A stretch of 64,000 nt of DNA, from assembly GCF_900086645.1 (NCBI RefSeq), contig NZ_LT576451.1, positions 744,001-808,000 of the forward strand, in the 5' to 3' direction. The translations under genes were made by a program, and so were the position numbers. The DNA comes from Curtobacterium sp. 9128 (GTDB taxonomy: Bacteria > Actinomycetota > Actinomycetes > Actinomycetales > Microbacteriaceae). How positions within the stretch are numbered: position 1 is the first letter of the stretch; each line of letters opens with the position of its first letter. The notes under the pieces are model-generated. The model was not told the DNA's origin. It ran no database searches and saw nothing but the letters and a program-made list of their open reading frames with translations. Below, piece by piece: positions 15,873 through 23,365 of the stretch.

Positions 15873-16772
15873 ATGACCGTGCTGGAATCGCCCAATAGTG
15901 TCATCAGGGTGAGCATCCGGACCTCGATCCAGTCGCGACTCGACACCTACCCTCCCTCGACGAGGCGTGTCGCCGAGGCGATCCTCGAGCGTCCGCAGAT
16001 CGTGCTCGAGCAGACGATCACCGAGCTGGCCCGCAACTGTTCCACGAGCGAGACGAGCGTCGTCCGGTTCTGCCGCACGATCGGGTTCACCGGGTACGCC
16101 CCGATGCGGTTGCAGATGGCCACCGAGCTCGCGACCGAGTCCGCGCAGTTCGGCCAGGTCGGCGAGTACGGCTCCGACATCACCGACGCGGACTCCCTCG
16201 CCGAGATGATCGCGAAGATCAGCAGGTCCGAGATCGTCGGGATCCAGGAGACCGCGGCGTCGCTCGACCTCGACGTGCTGCAGTCCGTCATCGACCGGGT
16301 CGCCGCCGCGGACACCGTCATCGTGTTCGGTGTGTCCGCGAGCAACGCCGGCGCCCGCGACCTCGCGCAGAAACTCCTCCGCGTCGGTCGGACGGCGCTG
16401 TCGTTCGCGGACGCGCACGACGCGCTGGTCCCGGCGACGCTGCTCGGCCCGAACGGCGTCGCGATCGCGTTCTCGCACAGCGGCCGGACGCGCGAGGCGA
16501 TCGAGTTCCTCCGCGCCGCGCACGACAGCGGCGCCGCGACGGTGGCGATCACGAACGCCGCGGACTCGCCACTCGGCGGTGTCGCGGACGCCGTGCTCCG
16601 GACCGCAGTCCGTGAGACCGCCTTCCGCTCCGGCGCGATGGCGAGCCGGATCGCGCAGCTCACCGTCGTCGACTACCTCTTCGTCGGGGTCGCCCGCGCC
16701 GACCACGACCGGAGCGTCGCCGCCATCCGGCGCACCCACTCGGCCGTCCGACCGCTCCGCGACGGTGCGTGA
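15873..16772 (+). CDS. murR: MurR/RpiR-family transcriptional regulator
   Basis: A 299-aa RpiR-type regulator: an N-terminal helix-turn-helix (YPPSTRRVAEAILERPQIVLEQTITELARNCSTSETSVVRFCRTIGFTGY, about residues 20-75) and a C-terminal SIS sugar-phosphate-binding domain (DTVIVFGVSASNAGARDLAQKLL; VAIAFSHSGRTREAIEFLRAA). MurR-type members repress murQ genes and are released by MurNAc-6-phosphate. The ATG at 15873 has GAGAGG six bases upstream. It is divergent from murK-murQ and heads the operon containing namZ and the importer, so it is the expected regulator of both. Confidence 0.9.
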   Translation: MTVLESPNSVIRVSIRTSIQSRLDTYPPSTRRVAEAILERPQIVLEQTITELARNCSTSETSVVRFCRTIGFTGYAPMRLQMATELATESAQFGQVGEYGSDITDADSLAEMIAKISRSEIVGIQETAASLDLDVLQSVIDRVAAADTVIVFGVSASNAGARDLAQKLLRVGRTALSFADAHDALVPATLLGPNGVAIAFSHSGRTREAIEFLRAAHDSGAATVAITNAADSPLGGVADAVLRTAVRETAFRSGAMASRIAQLTVVDYLFVGVARADHDRSVAAIRRTHSAVRPLRDGA

Positions 16773-17928
16773 CGTGGCGGTCGCCGCGATCGACCGACTG
16801 CTCGCCGACCCCGGGCTCCGCGCGTCCGTGATCGGGGACGCCCGCGTCGGCCTGGTCACGAACGACACCGCCGTCACCGCGGGCTTCGAGCGCACCGCCG
16901 ACGCCCTGCAGCGCATCGGTGTGCGTCTCGCCCTGTTGTTCGGACCGGAGCACGGCATGCACGGCACCGGGCAGGCGGGGGAGTCCGAGGCCCTCGAGCA
17001 CGACCGCGCAACCGGCCTGCCCGTCGTCGACACGTACGAGCTCGACCCCGATCGACTGGCCGAACGGATGGCCGCGTCGGGCATCGACCTCCTGCTCGTC
17101 GACCTGCCGGACGTCGGGACGCGGTTCTGGACGTACCCGTGGACGATGATCGACTGCCTCGTCGCCGCGGACCGCGCCGGCGTCCCGGTGGTCGTGCTCG
17201 ACCGCCCGAACCCGATCGGCGGGACCCTCGTCGAGGGTCCAGGTCTCGATCCGGCGTTCGCGAGCTTCGTCGGCCGGGTGGACGTCCCGATCCGGCACGG
17301 GCTGACCCTGGGCGAGCTCGCCAGGACGGCGGTCGCCACGGGCACCGGCGGCCTCCGGACGACCACGGCGCTCGAGGTCGTCGAGGTCGCGGAGTGGGAC
17401 GACCGCGCACCGTGGCCGCTCGACGGTGGGCCCTGGGTCACGCCGTCGCCGAACCTGCCGACACCGGACACCGCGTTCGTCTACCCGGGCACCGGGCTCG
17501 TCGAGGGCACCAACCTCAGCGAGGGGCGCGGGACGACCCGACCGTTCGAGACCGTCGGCGCGCCGTGGCTCGACGACCGGTTCGTGCCGGCACTCCGCGA
17601 ACTCGAGCTCCCCGGCGTCCGCTTCCGCGAGACCCGCTTCCGTCCGACGTTCCACAAGTACGCAGGGGAGGTCGTGCGCGGGGTTGTCCTCCACGTCACG
17701 GACCGCGACCGATTCCGGCCGGTCCGGACCGGCCTCGCGATCATCGGGACCGCCGCGCGGCTGCACCCGGACGCGTTCGCCGTGCGGCCACAGCCCGCGG
17801 ACGCCCCGCCGGAGCCCGGCTGCCCGCTCGACCGCCTCTGGGGGTCCGACCGGCTGCGGCTCGCGCTCACCGCGGGTGACGACGTGGTCGGGTTCGCGGA
17901 CGCGACTGACGACCGGGTGACCGCATGA
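16765..17928 (+). CDS. namZ: NamZ-type exo-beta-N-acetylmuramidase (DUF1343)
   Basis: A 387-aa DUF1343 protein, the family of Bacillus subtilis NamZ (YbbC), which removes MurNAc from the non-reducing end of peptidoglycan fragments. Conserved stretches include LFGPEHGMHGTGQAGE, DTYELDPDRLAERMAASGIDLLLVDLPDVGTRFWTYPWTM, VLDRPNPIGG, SPNLPTPDTAFVYPGTGLVEGTNLSEGRGTTRPFE and FRPTFHKYAGE. There is no signal peptide, so unlike secreted homologues it should work on imported muropeptides in the cytosol. The GTG at 16765 overlaps the end of murR; a GTG at 16774 is an alternative. It overlaps the next gene (ATGA) and forms one translationally coupled operon. Confidence 0.92.
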   Translation: MRDVAVAAIDRLLADPGLRASVIGDARVGLVTNDTAVTAGFERTADALQRIGVRLALLFGPEHGMHGTGQAGESEALEHDRATGLPVVDTYELDPDRLAERMAASGIDLLLVDLPDVGTRFWTYPWTMIDCLVAADRAGVPVVVLDRPNPIGGTLVEGPGLDPAFASFVGRVDVPIRHGLTLGELARTAVATGTGGLRTTTALEVVEVAEWDDRAPWPLDGGPWVTPSPNLPTPDTAFVYPGTGLVEGTNLSEGRGTTRPFETVGAPWLDDRFVPALRELELPGVRFRETRFRPTFHKYAGEVVRGVVLHVTDRDRFRPVRTGLAIIGTAARLHPDAFAVRPQPADAPPEPGCPLDRLWGSDRLRLALTAGDDVVGFADATDDRVTA

Positions 17929-19070
17929 GCCTGGAGGCTCGGCTCACCACGCTCCTCGACGTCGCGGTGGACGGCGGGGTCGCCTCCGCAGCGGCCGCCG
18001 TCGTGGTCGTCGACGGGAGCGTCGCGGCGCGGAGCGTCCGTGGCACGGTCGCGACCGTCGACGACGACGGCGCCGCGATCCCCGCCGAGGCGCGCACCGC
18101 GGTCGCCGACGGAGCGCGCTTCGACCTGGCGTCCGTGACGAAGACGTACTCGGCGTACACGCTCCTCCGGCTCGTGGAGTCCGGTGTGCTCGGCCTCGAC
18201 GACCCGATCGCGGAACACCTGCCGGACTACCGGACCGACCCGGACCGACGTGCCGTCACCCTCCGTCACCTGCTGACCCACACCTCCGGGCTGCCGGCGA
18301 CCTGGGGCGGCTGGCGGGCTCCCTTCGATGCGGCGCTCGCCGCGCTGCCGGACGGCGCTCCGACCTTCCGGGCGTCGCCGCTGTCGGACCGGGCCGCTCT
18401 CCGGGCGGACCTGGCGCGCACGACGCTCACCGAGCCTCCCGGCCGGCACTGGGAGTACGCGTGCACCGGGTTCAACACGGCCATGCTCGTGGCGGAGGCC
18501 GCGACCGGCGAGCCGTGGGCCGACCTCGTCTCGCGCGAGACGCTCGTCCCGCTCGGGCTCGCGGACACGCGCTACCGACCGAACGATGCCGGGCCGCGGG
18601 ACGACGTCGTCGCGACCGAGTACCAGCCGGAGCTGCACCGCGGCGTCGTGCGCGGCGACGTGCACGACGAGTCGTCGTGGTCACTCGGCGGCGCGACCGC
18701 GAACGCGGGGCTCTTCGCTGACGTCGACGACGTCGCGCGCTTCGGCGAGGTGCTCCGTCGTGGCGAGACCGAGGTCACCGCGCGGTGGATGTGGGACGAC
18801 CAGTTGCCCACGGTGACCGGACGGCCGGATCCACGCGGCGACGGGACGGGAGCCAGTCTCGGGCTCCGCGTCGGCGAGACGTCGTGGATGGGCGCCTCCG
18901 GCGCGGCCTCGCGCGGGCACACCGGGTTCACGGGCACGTCGGTCCAGGTCGACCGGGATGCCGGACTGACGATCGTGCTGCTGACGAACCGGGTGCACCC
19001 CACACGGCACGGCTCGGGTGTCACGGCGCTGCGTCGCGACGTCGCCGACCTGGCGTTCGCGTGCCGGTGA
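17925..19070 (+). CDS. Serine hydrolase of the beta-lactamase/AmiE (YbbE) type
   Basis: A 381-aa serine hydrolase of the class C beta-lactamase fold. The nucleophile motif is SVTK (Ser70-Lys73), followed by TLRHLLTHTSGLPATWGGW; the second motif is probably in WEYACTGFN, and RGHTGFTGTS near the C-terminus supplies the HTG (KTG-equivalent). In Bacillus subtilis the corresponding cluster gene, amiE (ybbE), encodes a cytosolic or secreted MurNAc-L-alanine amidase of this fold, so peptide removal from muropeptides is the likely role. No signal peptide is seen. It lies between namZ and another serine hydrolase with four-base overlaps on both sides. Confidence 0.82.
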   Translation: MSLEARLTTLLDVAVDGGVASAAAAVVVVDGSVAARSVRGTVATVDDDGAAIPAEARTAVADGARFDLASVTKTYSAYTLLRLVESGVLGLDDPIAEHLPDYRTDPDRRAVTLRHLLTHTSGLPATWGGWRAPFDAALAALPDGAPTFRASPLSDRAALRADLARTTLTEPPGRHWEYACTGFNTAMLVAEAATGEPWADLVSRETLVPLGLADTRYRPNDAGPRDDVVATEYQPELHRGVVRGDVHDESSWSLGGATANAGLFADVDDVARFGEVLRRGETEVTARWMWDDQLPTVTGRPDPRGDGTGASLGLRVGETSWMGASGAASRGHTGFTGTSVQVDRDAGLTIVLLTNRVHPTRHGSGVTALRRDVADLAFACR

Positions 19071-19861
19071 GCGTGGCCGGTGACGGCGGACCGCTCGTCA
19101 CCTGGGTGCTCCTCGACCCCACCGGTGGCACGGTGTCCGAACGGGACGCCGACGTGGTGCTGCCAGCGGCCTCCACCATCAAGCTCGTCGTGCTCCTCGC
19201 CCTGCTCCTGGAGGTCGACGACGGCACGATCGCGCTGGACCGATCGGTCACGGTGTCCTCGACCACGGCGTCGGCGGCGGGCGGCGGCATCGTCGTCCGA
19301 CCGGATCCCGAGGACGCCGACCCGGAGTTCCCGCCGGACGGCGCGGAGGCGACCGTCGCGGCGCTCGCCGGGATGATGATCGAACGGTCCTCGAACGAGG
19401 CGACCAACGTGCTCCTGGACCTGCTCGGTCCCGAACGGATCGCGGAGACCATCCGTGCGGCGGAGCTCGGCCGCACGGTCCTCGCCCGCAAGCTCGGCGA
19501 CGTGCCGGCGCAGCGTGCGGGGCTCGAGAACCGGTCGTCCGCGTCCGACCTCGCCCGCACGATGCACCTGCTCGTGTCCGGTCGCATGCTCGCCGCGTCG
19601 AGCGCCGCGTTCGCGCGTGCGGTGCTCGCACGACAGCGTTTTCCGCACATCGCGCGCGAGCTGCCACCCGGTCGGTGGTGGGGGTCGAAGAGCGGGTGGG
19701 TCCCGGGGGTCGTGCACGACGTCGCCGCGTTCGCGACCACTGCGGACGCCGATGACGCGTCCGTCCTGGCGGTCTGCACGCGCGGCTTCGACGAGGCGCA
19801 GGGCGATGCGGTCATCCGGTCCGTGGGGAGCGTGTTGCGATCGTGTTTCCTGATCACGTAA
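19067..19861 (+). CDS. Class A beta-lactamase-like serine hydrolase
   Basis: A 264-aa serine hydrolase with all three motifs of the class A beta-lactamase/penicillin-binding fold: STIK (Ser36-Lys39), SSN (108-110) in ERSSNEATN, and KSG (208-210) in WWGSKSGWVPGV. It lacks a signal peptide, which argues against beta-lactam resistance and for a cytosolic peptidase or amidase on muropeptide-derived substrates. The GTG start overlaps the preceding stop (GTGA). It is the last enzyme gene before the importer genes, 84 bp upstream of them. Substrate is inferred only from context. Confidence 0.78.
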   Translation: MSVAGDGGPLVTWVLLDPTGGTVSERDADVVLPAASTIKLVVLLALLLEVDDGTIALDRSVTVSSTTASAAGGGIVVRPDPEDADPEFPPDGAEATVAALAGMMIERSSNEATNVLLDLLGPERIAETIRAAELGRTVLARKLGDVPAQRAGLENRSSASDLARTMHLLVSGRMLAASSAAFARAVLARQRFPHIARELPPGRWWGSKSGWVPGVVHDVAAFATTADADDASVLAVCTRGFDEAQGDAVIRSVGSVLRSCFLIT

Positions 19862-19865
19862 ACCA

Positions 19866-19895
19866 TTGACGCAATTGCGTCGCGCTAGGTAACCT
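19866..19895 (+). promoter_or_regulatory. Promoter with embedded palindrome upstream of the CUT1 importer
   Basis: TTGACG (19866-19871) and TAACCT (19890-19895) are 18 bp apart. A perfect 14-bp palindrome GACGCAATTGCGTC (19868-19881) overlaps the -35 box, the position of a repressor operator. The left part CATTGACGC is shared with the murR promoter, so MurR is the likely ligand-responsive repressor. Confidence 0.7.
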
Positions 19896-19944
19896 TCCGA
19901 CAACTTCGCTCCCGAGACGAAGAACCACGGAAAGGATGCCGCTC

Positions 19945-20832
19945 ATGACCGCCATCCCCACTCGGCCCGCTCGCCCCGCAGGAGCAGCACCGACGCGGCA
20001 CCGCGGCCGGCGGGCCGGCGCCGCTCCGGTCGTGAGCCACGTCGTCCTCGTCATCGCGTCGATCGTCGTGCTGCTGCCGCTGCTGTTCGTCGTGTTCCTG
20101 TCGTTCAAGGACATCCCCGGCATCCTCGGCACCCCGCTGTCGTGGCCGGACGTCTTCCACGTCGAGAATTACCCGAACGCCTGGAACGAGGGCGACATCG
20201 GGCGCTTCCTGGCCAACACGATCATCGTCGCGTGCGTCACCGTCGCCGCGATCCTCGCGTTCTCGTCGCTCGCCGCGTTCGTGATCGCGCGCTACCGGTT
20301 CACGGGCAACCAGCTGCTGTACCTGTTCTTCGTGTCCGGTCTCGCGCTGCCGATCCAGATCATCGCGCTGCCGATCTTCATCCTCATCAAGAACCTGCAC
20401 CTGCTGAACACGCTCACGTCGCTGGTCATCGTGTTCGCGTCCGGTGGGATCTCGTACAGCGTGTTCATCCTCGTCAACTTCATGCGGACGATCCCCTTCG
20501 AGCTGCAGGAGGCCGCGGTGATGGACGGTGCCGGCCCGCTGCGGATCTACTGGCACATCGTGCTGCCGCTGATCCGCCCGGCGCTCGGCATCGTCGCGAT
20601 CTTCCAGTTCCTGTCGGCGTGGAAGGAGTTCTTCCTCCCGCTGCTCCTCGTGCAGGACCCGTCGAGCATGACCGTGCCCGTCGGCATCCTCTCCTTCGTC
20701 GGCGAGCACTCCACGGAGTGGCAACTCCTCCTCGCCGGGCTCGTCATCATCAGCCTGCCGACCCTCATCGGGTTCCTGCTCGTCGCGAAACAGTTCCGAC
20801 GGAACCTCGTCGGCGGCGGCGTCAAGGCCTGA
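19945..20832 (+). CDS. CUT1 ABC transporter permease (MalG-type)
   Basis: A 295-aa inner-membrane permease with six predicted helices and the EAA loop ELQEAAVMDGAGPLRIYWHIVLPLIRPAL that docks on the ATPase. The N-terminal 30 residues are basic and Pro/Ala-rich. The ATG at 19945 has GGAAAGG at 9-nt spacing; an ATG at 19936 is too close to it. The gene order permease, binding protein, permease is unusual for CUT1 systems. No ATPase is encoded nearby, as is common in actinobacteria where a shared MsiK-type ATPase energises several importers. Context suggests MurNAc or muropeptide sugars as cargo. Confidence 0.9.
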   Translation: MTAIPTRPARPAGAAPTRHRGRRAGAAPVVSHVVLVIASIVVLLPLLFVVFLSFKDIPGILGTPLSWPDVFHVENYPNAWNEGDIGRFLANTIIVACVTVAAILAFSSLAAFVIARYRFTGNQLLYLFFVSGLALPIQIIALPIFILIKNLHLLNTLTSLVIVFASGGISYSVFILVNFMRTIPFELQEAAVMDGAGPLRIYWHIVLPLIRPALGIVAIFQFLSAWKEFFLPLLLVQDPSSMTVPVGILSFVGEHSTEWQLLLAGLVIISLPTLIGFLLVAKQFRRNLVGGGVKA

Positions 20833-20840
20833 CCGCTTCC

Positions 20841-20874
20841 CCGACCGACCCCGAAAGCCGACCGACCCCGAAAG
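20841..20874 (+). repeat. 17-bp tandem duplication before the binding-protein gene
   Basis: CCGACCGACCCCGAAAG occurs at 20841-20857 and again at 20858-20874. The second unit merges into AAAGGACG, the Shine-Dalgarno region of the gene at 20888. It is probably a slippage duplication. Confidence 0.85.
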
Positions 20875-20887
20875 GACGTCCGGAGCC

Positions 20888-22252
20888 ATGCAACGAACGC
20901 ACACCACCCGACACCGTCGCGGCAGGACCCTCGCGGTCGTCGGCGCCGTCGCCGCAGCCGCCATCGCCCTCGCCGGGTGTTCAGCGGGCGGGTCCGCCGC
21001 CGGTGCCGACAGCGGGGACTCGAGCGGGCCGACCGTGTCCGTCTGGTCGTGGCGCTCCCAGGACAAGCCCCTGTGGGAGAGCGTCCAGAAGAACCTCCGC
21101 GCCGAGGGCACCGACCTCACGATCAAGTTCCGGTCCATCTCCGCGACGTCCTACGACTCCGTGCTGAAGACCGCGATGAACGGTGGGAGCGGGCCGGACA
21201 TCTTCTACGACCGCGCCGGCAACGGCACCCAGACGTACGCGGCGGCGGGGCTCGTCAAGCCGATCGACGACGTCGCCGACACCTCCGGCATGAAGCCGGC
21301 GTCGCTCGCGGCCGCGCAGTACCAGGGCAAGACGTACGGCGTCCCCTTCGCGGTCCAGACGATGTCGATGTTCTACAACAAGAAGATCCTCAAGGACGCC
21401 GGCATCGAGAAGCCGACCACGTGGAAGCAGTTCATCGCCGCGATGAAGAAGCTCAAGTCCAAGGGCACGACCCCGATGTACACGATGGGCGTCCAGCAGT
21501 GGCTGATGTCGCTCCAGCTGCAGGCGGTCGGCGCGTCCACGGTGAGCAACACCACCGCGCAGGCGATCACGGACAAGAAGTCGGACTACACGGACCCGGA
21601 GTTCGTGCAGTCGCTCGCCGCGTTCCAGGACCTCGCACCGTACCTGCAGGACAACTGGCAGGCGACGGGTTCGGCCGGCAACGAGCAGGAGACGGCCTTC
21701 GCGCTCGGCAAGGCGGCGTTCATCATCGACGGCATCTTCGACACGGCGACGATCGACCAGGTGAACCCCGACCTCGACTACGGGCAGATGCTCGTCCCGT
21801 CGCCGAACGGCCAGAAGCCGAAGATCACCTGGTACGTCGACGGCAACATCTCGATGAACGCGAAGATCGGTGACTCGGCCGTGGAGAAGGCGTCCGAGAA
21901 GGTCATCGCCTACACGGCGACGAAGAAGTTCGGCAACGCGTTCTCGGACGTCGCGGGTGAGATCTCCCCGATCGCCGGCGTGACGATCCCGAAGAAGTAC
22001 CCGCTCAGCCGACAGGCCGCGGCGTGGTTCGACAGCCAGGCGGCGAACCCGATCATCGGGATCCGCTCGCCGATGGACACGCCGGACCCCGACCCGACGT
22101 CGCTCTCGAAGAAGAAGACGGTGTCGACGACCTCGGGCGTGTACACGGCCGAGCAGGACGTCGTCGTGCCGCTCCTCGAGGGCAAGACGACCCCGCAGGA
22201 AGCCGCCGAGCACATCAACGGCAAGCTCGACTGGTACTTCGGGGCCAAGTGA
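20888..22252 (+). CDS. CUT1 ABC transporter substrate-binding lipoprotein
   Basis: A 454-aa extracellular sugar-binding protein of family 1. The N-terminus is a lipoprotein signal: basic start, hydrophobic stretch and lipobox LAGC (Cys31). The mature protein has the usual pattern VSVWSWRSQDKPLWESVQ, ATSYDSVLKTAMNGGSGPDIFYDRAGNG, GKTYGVPFAVQTMSMFYNKKIL, and MFYNKKILKDAGIEKPTTWKQF. It lies between its two permease genes in the MurR-adjacent operon, so the ligand is probably MurNAc, a MurNAc-containing disaccharide or a related amino sugar. This is inference; nothing in the binding site can be read from sequence alone. Confidence 0.9.
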   Translation: MQRTHTTRHRRGRTLAVVGAVAAAAIALAGCSAGGSAAGADSGDSSGPTVSVWSWRSQDKPLWESVQKNLRAEGTDLTIKFRSISATSYDSVLKTAMNGGSGPDIFYDRAGNGTQTYAAAGLVKPIDDVADTSGMKPASLAAAQYQGKTYGVPFAVQTMSMFYNKKILKDAGIEKPTTWKQFIAAMKKLKSKGTTPMYTMGVQQWLMSLQLQAVGASTVSNTTAQAITDKKSDYTDPEFVQSLAAFQDLAPYLQDNWQATGSAGNEQETAFALGKAAFIIDGIFDTATIDQVNPDLDYGQMLVPSPNGQKPKITWYVDGNISMNAKIGDSAVEKASEKVIAYTATKKFGNAFSDVAGEISPIAGVTIPKKYPLSRQAAAWFDSQAANPIIGIRSPMDTPDPDPTSLSKKKTVSTTSGVYTAEQDVVVPLLEGKTTPQEAAEHINGKLDWYFGAK

Positions 22253-22254
22253 CC

Positions 22255-23259
22255 ATGGCCACCATCACCGATTCCGGGAGGCGGGGCGGCACGCCGGCCC
22301 CGTCTCCCGCGGCTCCCTCGGACCAGCCAGCACCGCGGGTTCCCCGCGGGATGCCGAAGCGCCAGGTCGCGATCCTCGCCGCCTTCGTCGCCCCGGCGTT
22401 CCTGCTCTTCGCGGTCTTCGTGGTGTTCCCGCTGCTCGACGGCGTCCGGTACAGCTTCTACAACTGGAACGGCACCGGCCCGCTGTCGAACTTCATCGGC
22501 CTCGGGAACTACACGTTCACGCTCTTCGACCCCTCGTTCGCCCCGGAGTTCTGGCGGGCGGTCGGCCACAACCTGTACTTCTTCGCCATCTCGATGGTCC
22601 TGACGCTCGTGTTCGGCATCGGGCTCGCGTACATGATGATGATCGTCAACGAGCGGGCGTCGCAGCGCTACTCGATCATCATGATGCTGCCGTTCACGCT
22701 GCCCCCGGTCGCGATCGCGTACATCTGGACGATCTACCTCGAACCGAACAGCGGCGTGCTGTACTCCGTGCTGCACGCGCTCCACCTCGACGCCCTCGCG
22801 CTGCCGTTCCTCGGATCGACGACGCTCGCGCTCCCGACGATCGCCGTCATCACGGCGTGGGTCGGCATGGGCTTCCCGGTGCTGGTGTTCCTCGCGTCGC
22901 TGACCGAGGTGCCGCAGGACACGATGGACGCCGCAGCGCTCGATGGTGCCGGGCGGTTCCGGATCCTGTGGTCGGTCCTCATCCCGGCGATCCGGCCGAC
23001 GATCCTGCTCATCACGACGATGAACTTCATCGGCGCCTTCGGGACGTTCGACCTGATCTACATCATGCAGGGGAGCCAGGCCGGGCCGAGCGGCTCGACG
23101 GACGTCCTCGGCACGCTGTTCTACCGGACCGGCTTCGGTGGGTTCGGGACGACGGCGCAGTCGATGGGGCTCGCGACGGCGCTCGCCGTCGTCGGGTTCG
23201 TCATCGTGGTCGGCGTCTCGGCGGTCTTCCTCCGGCTGCAGAAGCGGTTCGCGGACTGA
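22255..23259 (+). CDS. CUT1 ABC transporter permease (MalF-type)
   Basis: A 334-aa permease with six main helices and the EAA loop PQDTMDAAALDGAGRFRILWSVLIPAIRPTI. The first 45 residues are a Pro/Ala-rich cytoplasmic extension. It starts two bases after the binding-protein stop. It pairs with the permease at 19945 to form the importer channel. The gene's last codons GCG GAC TGA are the start of an 18-bp tandem repeat that repeats the stop codon in frame three more times. Confidence 0.9.
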   Translation: MATITDSGRRGGTPAPSPAAPSDQPAPRVPRGMPKRQVAILAAFVAPAFLLFAVFVVFPLLDGVRYSFYNWNGTGPLSNFIGLGNYTFTLFDPSFAPEFWRAVGHNLYFFAISMVLTLVFGIGLAYMMMIVNERASQRYSIIMMLPFTLPPVAIAYIWTIYLEPNSGVLYSVLHALHLDALALPFLGSTTLALPTIAVITAWVGMGFPVLVFLASLTEVPQDTMDAAALDGAGRFRILWSVLIPAIRPTILLITTMNFIGAFGTFDLIYIMQGSQAGPSGSTDVLGTLFYRTGFGGFGTTAQSMGLATALAVVGFVIVVGVSAVFLRLQKRFAD

Positions 23260-23316
23260 GCCGACTGCGCGGACTGACCCGACTGCGCGGACTGAGCCGA
23301 CTGCGCGGACTGACCC
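23254..23316 (+). repeat. 18-bp tandem repeat with reiterated in-frame stop codon
   Basis: Units GACTGA-S-CCGACTGCGCG (S alternates G/C) occupy 23254-23271, 23272-23289 and 23290-23307, with a partial fourth to 23316. As the unit is a multiple of three and contains TGA, the permease gene is followed by four stops in one frame. Confidence 0.85.
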
Positions 23317-23323
23317 ACCACTG

Positions 23324-23363
23324 GACGGGAGGCTCGTGGCGGCACCGCCACGAGCCTCCCGTC
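23324..23363. terminator. Bidirectional hairpin terminator (GACGGGAGGC family)
   Basis: Perfect 19-bp stem beginning GACGGGAGGCTCGTGGCGG with a two-base CA centre, between the convergent importer and amidohydrolase genes. It is nearly identical to the terminator at 12929-12968. Confidence 0.92.
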
Positions 23364-23365
23364 CG

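Noticed and set aside
19067..19861. Antibiotic-resistance beta-lactamase
   Set aside because: The SxxK, SxN and KSG motifs are present, but there is no signal peptide and the gene is embedded in a muropeptide salvage operon.
23254..23316. Possible CRISPR-like array
   Set aside because: The units are contiguous 18-bp tandem repeats without spacers, and no cas gene is present.
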